A stretch of DNA of 64,000 nt from NCBI GenBank assembly GCA_039111635.1, contig JBCAQO010000002.1, positions 1,240,001-1,304,000 of the forward strand, read 5' to 3'. Positions 44,685 through 57,317 of the stretch are shown here, in pieces. Origin of the DNA: Heterobasidion occidentale. Taxonomy: Eukaryota > Basidiomycota > Agaricomycetes > Russulales > Bondarzewiaceae. A program made the translations under genes and the position numbers. A model generated the notes under the pieces. The model was given only the letters and a program-made list of their open reading frames with translations. It ran no database searches and had not been told where the DNA came from. Each line of letters begins with the position of its first letter. The stretch's first letter is position 1.

Positions 44685-46505
44685 CTATGGCGGCCCCTTT
44701 GGCCGGTTCCGCTGTATGTCGTACCAATACTCTGCACAAGCCGCGGTCAGCACCGTGAAATCGACAAGATGAGAAAACGCCGCGCACTTTCTGCCGCCTC
44801 GAGCGCGCGCACGTTGCCCTGCAGCTTGTTGATCGTCTCCTGGTACTCGTCCTCCTCCACGCTGTCGTGCACGATCCCGCCGCCCGCCTGCAGGTACGCC
44901 ATGCCGCCCTGGAAGAGCATCGTCCGGATCGCGATGCACGTGTCCATCTCGTCCTCCGCAAAGTCGAACCGCCCGACCGCGCCCGCGTACACGCCGCGGC
45001 GCTCCTGCTCGAGCTCGTACACAAGCTCGATCGCCTTGATCTTCGGCGCGCCCGAGACCGTCCCCGCGGGGAAGATCGACCGGAACGCGTCGAACCTGCC
45101 GCCCACGGCGCGTCAGCGACACGGCCCCTCGACTTCGCAGTTGTATAGACGCAACGCACCGCGTGAGCCCGTCGCGGAGCATGCCCGAGACCTGCGACGT
45201 GAGGTGGATCACATGGCTGAACTTCTCGAGCTGCATCAGGTGGTCGACCTTGACCGTCTTGGGCTGGCAGACGCGGTTCACGTCGTTGCGCGCGAGGTCG
45301 ACGAGCATGATGTGCTCCGCGCGGTCCTTTTCCGAGCCCAGCAGCTCCTGCCCGAGCCGCTCGTCCTCTGCGCAAGAAAGGGTGTCAGGATGAGCGCAGG
45401 GCGCGACGGCGGCGCGTGCGGCGCACCTTCCGCGGTCTTTCCGCGCTTCGTGGTGCCCGCGATCGCGTGGTTGTACACCTTGTTGTCCTCGACCTTGCAC
45501 AGCGTCTCGGGGCTCGCGCCAACGAGCTGCAGGCTGCCGCAGTCGAGGTAGAACATGTACGGGCTCGGGTTGATCTGGCGGAGGGTGCGGTACGCGTTGA
45601 ACGGGTGGAGCTGGGTCGGGCGCTGGAGGCGCTGGGAGGGCACGGCCTGGATGATGTCGCCGGCGACGATGTGCTCCTTGAGGGTGGACACGAAGCGCTC
45701 GTAGCCCTCCTTGCCGACGTTGGACACGGCGTCCGCGCCGAGGGAGATCGGGGGCTGGGGCACCTCCGGGGTGGCGGTCTGGAGGACGACGCGGGCGAGC
45801 CTGCGGGCCTTGGCGACGGCGGTCTGGTAGGTGAAGGAGAGGTTGGCGGGGCCGGCGTTGTCGGGGCAGAAGACGTGGGAGACGACCTTGACGTTCTGGA
45901 AGAGGTGGTCGTAGATGAGGATGGTGTCGACGAGCATGAAGACGGCCTCGGGGATGTGGAGGTTGTCGTCGAGCGGGCGGGCGGTCTTGGGCTCGAAGTG
46001 CTGGATGGCGTCGTAGGCGACGTAGGCGATGGCGCCGCCGGTGAAGGTGGGGACCTCGGGGAGCTTGACGTAGCGGTAGACGGCGAGCTCGCGCTGGAGG
46101 GCGAGCATGGGGTCGCCGGTGATTTCCTCGTTGGGGCCGGTCTTGATGACCTTGAAGGGATCTGGGAACGCGTGAGTGGGGGGCGCGGCGGACGCGCGGG
46201 GAGGGAGCGCGCACCAGAGCCGATGAAGCTGTAGCGGGCGATGTTCTCGCCGGAAATGACAGACTCGAGGAGGAAGCTGTACTTTGAGTCCTTTGCGATG
46301 CGGAGGTAGGCCATGACAGGGGTGAGGAGGTCCGCGGGGAGCTGGACATAGACGGGGACGCAGTTTCCCTTCTTCTGGTGGAGGATGAGTTGCTCGACTG
46401 TTTCGAGCGGGGGAAACGCGGGCAGTTTCTGAATAGACAGGGGCGGTCAGAGACATTAACGCGGCGAGGGGTCGGACAGACCTGGGGGTCGATGTTTTTA
46501 GCCAT
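44685..46505 (-). CDS. TRP2/trpE: Anthranilate synthase component I (TrpE)
   Basis: Chorismate-to-anthranilate enzyme at the entry to tryptophan synthesis; the glutamine amidotransferase partner (TrpG/Trp3) is not in the window. The ATG at 46503-46505 starts MAKNIDPQ, then an intron, [20 protein letters not shown], and the Trp-inhibition site region [20 protein letters not shown] (LLES motif). The chorismate-binding domain has [120 protein letters not shown] and [20 protein letters not shown]. It ends RNRPKGPP. Five or six introns. Strong G/C third positions generate long spurious frames on both strands. A duplicated SHQ1 start lies 50-120 bp upstream. Confidence 0.95.
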   Translation of the reverse strand: MAKNIDPQVCPTPRRVNVSDRPCLFRNCPRFPRSKQSSNSSSTRRRETASPSMSSSPRTSSPLSWPTSASQRTQSTASSSSLSFPARTSPATASSALVRAPSPRVRRAPHSRVPRSLQGHQDRPQRGNHRRPHARPPARARRLPLRQAPRGPHLHRRRHRLRRLRRHPALRAQDRPPARRQPPHPRGRLHARRHHPHLRPPLPERQGRLPRLLPRQRRPRQPLLHLPDRRRQGPQARPRRPPDRHPGGAPAPDLPRRGRRVQRRQGGLRALRVHPQGAHRRRRHHPGRALPAPPAPDPAPPVQRVPHPPPDQPEPVHVLPRLRQPAARWREPRDAVQGRGQQGVQPRDRGHHEARKDRGRCAARAAVAPCAHPDTLSCAEDERLGQELLGSEKDRAEHIMLVDLARNDVNRVCQPKTVKVDHLMQLEKFSHVIHLTSQVSGMLRDGLTRCVASIQLRSRGAVSLTRRGRQVRRVPVDLPRGDGLGRAEDQGDRACVRARAGAPRRVRGRGRAVRLCGGRDGHVHRDPDDALPGRHGVPAGGRRDRARQRGGGRVPGDDQQAAGQRARARGGRKCAAFSHLVDFTVLTAACAEYWYDIQRNRPKGPP

Positions 46506-46556
46506 TTGTGGGACGAGAGAGGAGAGTGAGGGAGAGAGGGTGGAGGTGGGTGCGCG

Positions 46557-46625
46557 GGTATAAGAGCATGGATGACTCGGGCGCGGGTTGCAGCGAAAGA
46601 TGATCACACCGCGGTTCAGGTGCGA
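46557..46625. repeat. Direct repeat copy A: duplicated trpE-SHQ1 promoter with SHQ1 start remnant
   Basis: This segment aligns without gaps to 49074-49142 at an offset of 2,517 bp. The last 38 bp (46588-46625) differ at three positions only and the first six bases (ggtata) are identical; the middle is diverged. It includes an ATG (46600) opening MITPRFRCE, the first nine residues of SHQ1, followed by unrelated codons (YIHDDQPSH), so it is a non-functional start remnant. Confidence 0.85.
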
Positions 46626-46958
46626 GTACATTCATGATGATCAGCCCTCTCATGCAGTACGCTCATACATATCGCAGCTCTGATGCAATGCAAAAATGAT
46701 ATACATGTAACAAACAACACCGTTTCTCTGATCGTGGAGATGTCGCCTCTCGTCCTCGGAGTCCCCTTCAACCGTCGATCTACAAATGGCGATCAAACGA
46801 CGCTATTAGTTAGAATGCGGGAAAAAAACTACAAGCACTCTCGGACTACGCCAGAAGCCTGACCTTCTGCAAATCGACACTCAAACCTAGCCATCTTCAG
46901 GTTATCCATAGAGCACGGTCTACAGACAAGTTGTCATAATCGATCCTTTTCTTCGCCC
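46626..46958. other. AT-richer intergenic stretch downstream of the deaminase-like gene
   Basis: About 330 bp, clearly AT-richer than trpE beside it. It is probably the 3' flank of the deaminase-like gene and part of the inserted segment. No other gene was recognised. Confidence 0.45.
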
Positions 46959-49009
46959 TCAAGACTTCTTGGCTCTTGCGATCAGCATCCGACTGATAAT
47001 CTTCGGTTTGAGCGGAATCGGTCCGCACATGTTGTTGCTTGTCTTGAGCAACGCATTGATTGAGTCCAGCAATTTGGCCTTGAAATAGATCTCTGCCTTC
47101 TCGTGTATATCCTCACGAAGCATGCTTGGCAGCGCGCAGGGGAGCATGAATTCGTGATGTGGTTTCGCCGGCCACTTGTCCGCGCCTATCCCTAACTCGG
47201 AATTCACGAGATTGCAGACAGGACATTCCTTTTCAGAGACACCAACATAGCACGGATCCATCTCGCTCTGTAAATCTCCATGTCAATATTGGCATTGGAA
47301 GGCGTGAAGAAAGGTAACTTTCCAGGTTGACACCTTGAACATCGTCCAGTTCCTGGTGAAGTGCAACTTGGTTCAAATCAAGCAAGCCCTTGTCTAGGTT
47401 CCTCTCATCCAGGATGCTGGCCAAAACACCCTCACAATGAACACACCCTCGGAACATGGGAGTCGGCGATAGTAAACCTTCGCACATGCGGCGAATTGAG
47501 CCCCCCGCGTCCATCCCGTCTTGTTGCATCAATGAACGGAGTTGCGTGAGCACTGTCTCCACGCGAACAGCATCGTCTTCGACTAGTATCTCCTTCACCA
47601 CATCTTCCCAGCGCCACATGTCTGTCCCAAGATGTTCGACAGAGATGACAGTATGAGTGATATCCTGAAAGTTCGGTGTTGCACCTACGAGGCGGTCAAC
47701 AGCATGTGGTACCACAACCTGTCGACGCAGCCACAGGTTGTATGCGTCCAATGTTGTCGAGCCCACAGCTTCAAGCAAGTCTGCATTGTCAATGTCTGTA
47801 TCTCCTTCCTCCTCTAATGTATTTGATTTGTCCCGGGGATCTGTAGATAGTGTGGTATACCTGGTTCCTGCACCTGCAAAAGGATGGTCAAACATGTCGG
47901 GAACTGCGAGAGTCAGGTAGTCTGCAAAAGCATTGGAATATGTGATGGTCTTCAAAAGAGTGCAATAAAGCCAGGTGTGTAACACCATCTTGTTGATTGT
48001 TTTTGAGTTGGCTTCACAAAGCTCGTCCAGACAGTTCTGATAGGCTTTCAGAGTCGAGCAAAAGATATGATGGAAGGCCACGCATGTCTCCTTGACAAAA
48101 AGAACATCATTGCTCTGTGCTCGAGTTTTCAACTCGATGGAGGATGGTCCTGCATATTCCACACTGAAGAGGTGTTTGTCCCAGAAAATTTGTGTGAGCA
48201 ATTTCGAAAGGTTGCAGTCCTCTTTGTTGCGTAATGATGAAGACCACTGATCATATAATTCAGGCAAGCGGTCAGGTTTGGCATTCAAGACCTTGTTGAG
48301 GAAGGCAAGTGATGTCGTACACCTGAGTCGAGAGCGCATCTTGCGGTAGCCACGAGAAACAACGTGAATGCCTAGATTGAGAGGCGTGACATCCTTTCCC
48401 TTGATGGTGTTGATCACGCTCGAGACGTGCTCATGAAACTCGAGGCTTTATAAAATATTTCGGAAAGGTTGTTGTTTGATAAAAATTTCACACTCACGTT
48501 CTGTGTTCAATCAACGCAGACATTGCTTTTCTCTCAGCCTGTGTCCCCTCTTTCCCTTCCTTCCTCCCCGATCTGGTATTCCCGCTCGCGGCTTCGGGGC
48601 GCGTCAGATTGGTGACGATGATGCGGTTCTCCATCAATCGACCTTCCGCGCCTTCCACGGGGATGTCTGTGTCGCCTTGATGTGAGACTGAGATGATGAG
48701 CGAAAGCGAGAGGGCGTCGCGCGTGTGCGCGCGGCTGATGTCGGTGTTCCTCTCCCTACCTGCGGCCACAGCCACCACTTCACGGTCTCTGACGAGCACA
48801 GTAGCAAGGTGATCAAGCAATCTGTACTGTGTCGGGGGCTTTTCAGTGTCTTGTCTCTGGTAGACTGTCCAAGTCTGGGATAGCGAAGTATTGTGTCCTC
48901 GAAGATAGAGGACAACTGTAAGCAAGGTAGTGATTGTTTTGAACTTGTTGATCGTGCTCTCGAGGGGCTCGGACACGTTCCGCTTTGATGTGTACATGGT
49001 TGCGACCAT
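46959..49009 (-). CDS. OTT_1508-like deaminase-domain protein
   Basis: Large protein with a C-terminal zinc-site arrangement of the OTT_1508-like nucleic-acid deaminase family; the substrate is unknown. The ATG at 49007-49009 starts MVATMYTSKRNVSEPLESTI, an exon of 171 codons ending ALIEHRT, spliced (about 48502 to 48448) to LEFHEHVSSVINTIKGKDVT. A helical middle (RCTTSLAFLNKVLNAKPDRL, FVKETCVAFHHIFCSTLKAY) precedes an acidic loop and the deaminase core: FRGCVHCEGVLASILDE (H-C-E, about 47410-47460) and, across an intron near 47270, CYVGVSEKECPVCNLVNSEL (CPVC, about 47210-47235). It ends SRMLIARAKKS. Base composition and codon use are AT-richer than trpE and SHQ1, and the gene sits between two direct repeats. 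Related basidiomycete proteins are multi-copy and uncharacterised. Confidence 0.7.
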
Positions 49010-49073
49010 TGTAATTGAGGGCGGGGGATGGGAGCTGAAGCGATGAGAGTCGCCGGTGCTTGACTGACCAATG

Positions 49074-49142
49074 GGTATACAAGACAGACCGGAGTGGATG
49101 CGGCTTGCGGCGAACGATGATCACACCGCGCTTCAGGTGCGA
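49074..49142. repeat. Direct repeat copy B: promoter shared by the deaminase-like gene and SHQ1
   Basis: Partner of the repeat at 46557-46625. This copy contains the functional SHQ1 start (ATG at 49117) and lies 65 bp upstream of the deaminase-like gene's ATG, as copy A lies 52 bp upstream of trpE. It therefore serves two divergent genes. Confidence 0.85.
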
Positions 49143-51233
49143 ACAGACAGACGCATCGCTCATCCTCACCGTCTCCTGCCCCGCCGTTCGCGTACGTACA
49201 CACTCTCACTCCTCCCTCGCCCTCGCCTTGACACACAACACCGCCCCCGCAGGCCGCCGACGTCGAGATCCACGTCGACCACACCCTCCTCTCCCTCCAC
49301 ATCGCCCCTTACTTCCTCCGCCTCTCCCTCCCCGCACCCGTCACAGAGGACGACGCCTCCTCAGCCGCGTACGACCCCGCCGCCGGCGTTCTCACCCTCA
49401 CCCTCTCAAAACAGAACCGGGGCGAGCACTTCCCCGACCTCGACCTCCTCCCGAAGCTCCTCGCCCCGCGACCGGTCCACCCGCCCACCGCCCCCGTGAT
49501 CGAGGTCCTCGCATCGCACGACGCCCACGATGCCGATAGCGATGCTCGTCCGCGCCGCGAAACGCATCAGACGCAAGATTCAGATCTGGCGCAGCGCGCG
49601 CAGGCGCTCTCGCTCGACCGCCCAGACCTGACACACGAACAGCGCGAGATCCTCCAAGGTCCGTCCCCGTCTCCGTCCCCGTCTCTCCCATCCACGTCCC
49701 ATCTACATCTACATCAACATCACCCCCGGCGCCCATCTCACCTCCCTTACCTCCCTCCTCCGCCCCTGTCTCAACTCACTCCCTCTCCAGCCGCAGCCAA
49801 CGACTGGCAGCTCCCCCAATCCGTCCCGGCCCCCTCCTCCTTCCACACCGCCCTCCAAAAACCATACGGCTTCCTCGACGCCTACACCGGCTACTTCCGC
49901 CACGTCGCCGAGTCCCCCAACGAGGCCAACGCCCTCGGCCCCGACGCCGAGACCCTCTCCCCCGCCGACCGCCGCGCGCGCCGCGTCGCGCAGGAGGACG
50001 CCCAGTGGGACGAGGAGCACTACATGTGCGCGCGCCGTGTCCCCGCGCATAGCGAACCGAAACGCTGATCTCTGCGTTTCACACAGGGCGGACTACGCCG
50101 ACCCCGAGGCGATCGAGGAACTGCTCGAGTGGGAGCACCCCCACCTCGCCGCCCCCGTCGTCGCGCCCTTCACCGAAGCCGAGAACCTCGCCATGCTCCG
50201 CCTCCCGCGCAAAGAATGTGCGTCGCCCGGCCCTCGCCTCCCGCTGACCCGCTGACCCGCTACCCGCCTGCAGATCTCCCCACCCCCGCCCAGACCCACA
50301 GCCTCTACCTCACGCTCGCCACCCTCCTCTTCGCGTACGCCTACGACGCCCGCACGACGCAGCACGACCCCACCCCCGAAAGCGCCTGGACCATCTGCGT
50401 CCTCACCCCCGCCTTCGCCGCCCTCGACCCCCCGCCCTACTCTCCCCCACTCCTCACCCCGTCCCTAAACCCCTCCTCCCCAACCGCCGCGGCGCCCGCG
50501 CCCATCACCCCCGCCGACCTCCTCCCCTCCTACCGCCGCGCCCTCGCCTTCCCGCTCCACCGCGCCTTCCCGCTCGCCGACCGCTGCCGCGCCGACGCCG
50601 CGCGCCTCCTCGCCCGCGGCCCGCGCACTGTCCTCCGCTGCCTCCTCGAGCTCCGCGCCCTCCTCGACGCGCACGACGCGTACTACGTCTACGCGCGCGT
50701 CTGGCTCGACGACCTCTGCGCCTGGGTCGCAGCCTGTGCGAGGTGCGTCCCGCGTTCGCCGTCTACCTCCGTCCCCATCTACTCTACGCCGTTCTATCCG
50801 ATGCTTCACTATCTATTCTCTCATTCATTTTTGCTTCATTCTTGGTTTTCATCCTTTGTTCTTTGCTCCCCTACTTTCTCCCTCTCCCGCGCGAGCCCCG
50901 GCCTCCGAATATGAGTGCTCTCCTGACCCGACCCTCCACCACAGCGAAGCCGCCCTCCGCGCGCTCGGCACCGCCCTCCTCGCGCTGCGCGTCGACAAGC
51001 GCGCCCTCGGCTGGGACATCGACGCCCTCGAGGCCGCCGTCCGCGGCACCCAGGCCCAGGCCCGCGCGCCCGACAGCGACGACGAGAGCGACGGGCATGA
51101 CTTGGACTCAGACTCGGACGACTCGAGCTCGAGCTCGAGCGAGGAGGATTCGGACGATGCGCGCGAGAACCCAGGCGGTGCGGGTGCCGCAGAAGACATC
51201 GAGGTGCAAAAGACGATCCCGGTCAGCGCGTGA
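49117..51233 (+). CDS. SHQ1: Shq1, H/ACA snoRNP assembly chaperone
   Basis: Nuclear/cytosolic chaperone that holds dyskerin (Cbf5) before H/ACA RNP assembly. The ATG at 49117 gives [20 protein letters not shown], the N-terminal CS/Hsp20-like domain, which continues after an intron as ADVEIHVDHTLLSLHIAPYF and LRLSLPAP, VLTLTLSKQNRGEHFPDLD and LLPKLLAPR. The Shq1-specific helical domain has YGFLDAYTGYFRHVAESPNE, YADPEAIEELLEWEHP, FTEAENLAMLRLPRKE, THSLYLTLATLLFAYAYDAR, ESAWTICVLTPAFAALDPP, RRALAFPLHRAFPLADRCRA and VYARVWLDDLCAWVAACA. The C-terminus has LGTALLALRVDKRALGWDID, then a Ser/Asp-rich acidic tail. About five introns. GC-rich. It lies 107 bp from the divergent deaminase-like gene. Confidence 0.92.
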
Positions 51234-51710
51234 CGGCGCCGTCCCGCCTCTCCCGTTTGTAGTTTCCTTTTGTACGCCGCCTCGCCGCCCTTCGCAAAAG
51301 AAGGACGCCATCGTTGTATTTGCCCCACCACAGTGTAATCAATGCGTCGCTCAGCGCTGTTTAGCGTTCAGCAGCGAATTCGCCGAGTGTGCTGCAAGCG
51401 CCGTCCTCACTCACGAAGAAGGCACGTCGACCCCAAATACAATAAGTGAGATGCGAAAAACACAACCAAAAACACGCGTGCTATCGTCGTCGTCGTCGTG
51501 CGACGATTTACAGAACACGCCATTACCGCCCACCCGCGGGTCTACAGGATACATGCGCGTGCGCTACACAATCTCGGCGTCCCCAAGCAAGCCCAAATCC
51601 ATGCCCACGCCAACGCCAACGTCAGCGCCCAAGCTCAATAGCGCGAGCACCCAACGCCCGATCGCCCCCGGTCCAAGAATCCTGCACACCGCACACACGC
51701 CAGCCAATTT
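51234..51710. other. Convergent 3' intergenic region
   Basis: About 477 bp between the SHQ1 and Ca2+-ATPase stop codons. A gtcgtcgtcgtcg tract near 51485-51500 is the only feature seen. A long plus-strand frame running through here is a shadow of SHQ1 composition. Confidence 0.4.
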
Positions 51711-55298
<3,588 letters not shown>

Positions 55299-55897
55299 GG
55301 CCTATGCGACGGCAGCCAGGTGCAGCAAATGCGAGATATGCTACGCTGGGAGGTCGAGTCGTGGGTGCGGCAGTAGATATAACTGACGGGTGGGCCTTGT
55401 GAGCGTCTTTCCAGAGATTTCCCTCCCCGGCTTTTTCGCGCACGTGGGGAAAAGCTGACGTGGCAATCGCTGTTTGCACCCCTTTGCACCACTCACAGCG
55501 AGTGAATCCGTCATCCCGGCAGAGTCTGCGCACGTCCCAGTCTCAGGACGGGAGGGACATGGGAAGATGATGACCTGGCCATTGCGCAGTCGAAATTGGG
55601 AGAGGCAAATGCGAGGATGATGTCCGCTCGACGAGAACGACGGAAGGCAGAAGGCGTCATCCTGTTTCTCACGTGATTCCATCGCGTCTATAGATTTCAG
55701 AAGACGGTGGAGGGAGTTTGATCGAACGCGAGAAAAGTCACTTTTACAGTATATACCCTACACACATCAGACTTTCATACTTTGAAAAGAGCTGTATTAA
55801 ATCATGTCGCGAGATGTAGTGATAGAAATTGCCAATGAGAGGGGCTGATCAGTGACTATAGAAAGGCTCCGAGTACTAACTTGGTTCGCGCATTCGC
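55299..55897. promoter_or_regulatory. Ca2+-ATPase promoter region
   Basis: About 600 bp. Two CACGTG palindromes lie at 55441-55446 and 55670-55675 (the second in CTCACGTGAT). The part above 55,690 is AT-rich and includes the 3' flank of the neighbouring small gene. No further gene was seen. Confidence 0.4.
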
Positions 55898-56686
55898 TCA
55901 ACCAGAGACTATCCGCGCATTAGGATCGTTTACTATGACCGGATCCTTCCACGAAGCCTGCAGAACAACACCCTCAACATGACAATACGGATCATCGTAG
56001 AAAAAACACCCACCGTCATCGTGACCACCTCGTCCCCGTTGCTTTCCACCACCTTCACGATATCCTTCTCGTCAACACTGGGACTATTCACAAAACGCGC
56101 CACGCTCTCCAGCTTCTCCACGTCGACGCCGTACTTGCCAGCCAGCTCCTCAAGCTCTCCGCGCGTCGTGACGAATCGGCGCTCCTCCAGCAGATCCGCC
56201 AACGACGCCGCCAGCAGGCGGTTCTTCGGCATGCGCGTCCACGCCGCCTCTGTCTCAGACTGCGCGCGCGAGCGGAACGCCCGGTTCACGTACTCCGTCT
56301 GGCCAACGTTCATTCCCGACAAAGATGAGGGCGCGCTTCACGCGAACGAAAAACCGGAAGACGTACCGTCCTGACGGTCTGCATATGGTGGTCCACCTTC
56401 ACAGGGCCCAGCCGGCTCAGGTTGGCCAGCAGCTGTGGGTCCCGAGCATCTCTTTCAATGGCTACAGATATCAACACATATGGTCAAAACATTCGACGAC
56501 CGGCAACGCGGACATACCTTCGTCTCTCGTTTCGCTCGCCAGTGGTGGTTTCTGAGTTTGCGACTCGTGGGCACCTACAGGTAAAGCATCTGTGGGACCT
56601 GGTGTTCTGGCACCTGCCCAAGACGGCGGTGGCTTAGCGACAGATTTTGGGAACGTTCGTGCAGCTTTGGACGAGGCTGAGCCCAT
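55898..56686 (-). CDS. Conserved-looking small protein with N-myristoylation-type start
   Basis: Function unknown. The ATG at 56684-56686 gives MGSASSKAARTFPKSVAKPP; Gly2 and Ser6 fit an N-myristoylation signal, though the Ala/Arg/Ser-rich, acid-free start also resembles a mitochondrial presequence. Exon 2: AIERDARDPQLLANLSRLGP, VKVDHHMQTVRT. Exon 3: TEYVNRAFRSRAQSETEAAW, MPKNRLLAASLADLLEERRF, TTRGELEELAGKYGVDVEKL and ESVARFVNSPSVDEKDIVKV, all helical and well ordered. The final exon, after gtgggt...ctgcag, adds ASWKDPVIVNDPNARIVSG with the stop at 55898-55900. All four exons join in frame with GT-AG borders, giving about 170 residues. It looks like a conserved fungal family, but I cannot name it. 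Confidence 0.7.
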
Positions 56687-57317
56687 GGTGCCAGTGGTGA
56701 TAACGCAGAAAAAGGACTCAGATCATCGTGGGTCCCAGGATTGGCACCCGTTGTAAGTCTCGGACTCAGCTCGCATGAAACGTGATGTTATTGGCCAGAA
56801 ATTTGAACTCCATGAATGACGTATGTGTCCGTGAAAAGTCGCAATAAATAAACATGAACAGCACTCCAAAACTCAGACGGTCGCATGAATCCATCTATAA
56901 TATTTGTTGGCCACTTTTTACAGCCTTGCTTATGTATACAGAGATAGAGAGACGAAGGAAGGAAGCTAGAATCAAAACTGGTTGAGAAGAAACAAACAGC
57001 AAAATGTGGAGTGAAAAAAGTAAAGAAAACGACGGCCATTCCAGCATCGGGCTATTCAACGACAGCGCAAGATCCTCATCCGCGATTTTGTCCTCAAAAG
57101 AGTGCGGTAGGGCGTAAGGGAGAGAAACTTTGCGTGGGGGGGATAACAGGGGTATCAAAAAGGGGGGAGCAATCGATGCAAGCAACCATAAATCCAACGA
57201 AGGGGACAGAACTTGAGGGAAAATCGTAAAGGATAAGAAAGTCGCGAGGCGAGATAGAATGCAAGAGAGCGACGTGCTAGATATATAGGTCATGCATCAC
57301 GGACGCTGAGTTGTCGT
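56687..57317. other. Intergenic region
   Basis: About 630 bp, AT-rich to the right, containing the promoter of the small myristoylation-type gene and the PUF gene 3' UTR. Nothing else was recognised. Confidence 0.4.

Noticed and set aside
45416..46234. 272-codon plus-strand frame rich in Val, Gly, Glu and Asp
   Set aside because: It is antisense to conserved TrpE exons; the strand bias comes from G/C third positions in trpE.
46600..46680. A second SHQ1-like start as a real small gene
   Set aside because: Similarity ends after nine codons and no CS-domain sequence follows; it is a duplicated remnant.
46557..49142. Reading the paired repeats as LTRs or terminal inverted repeats of a transposon
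   Set aside because: The repeats are direct, short, include host SHQ1 coding sequence, and no transposase, integrase or reverse transcriptase lies between them.
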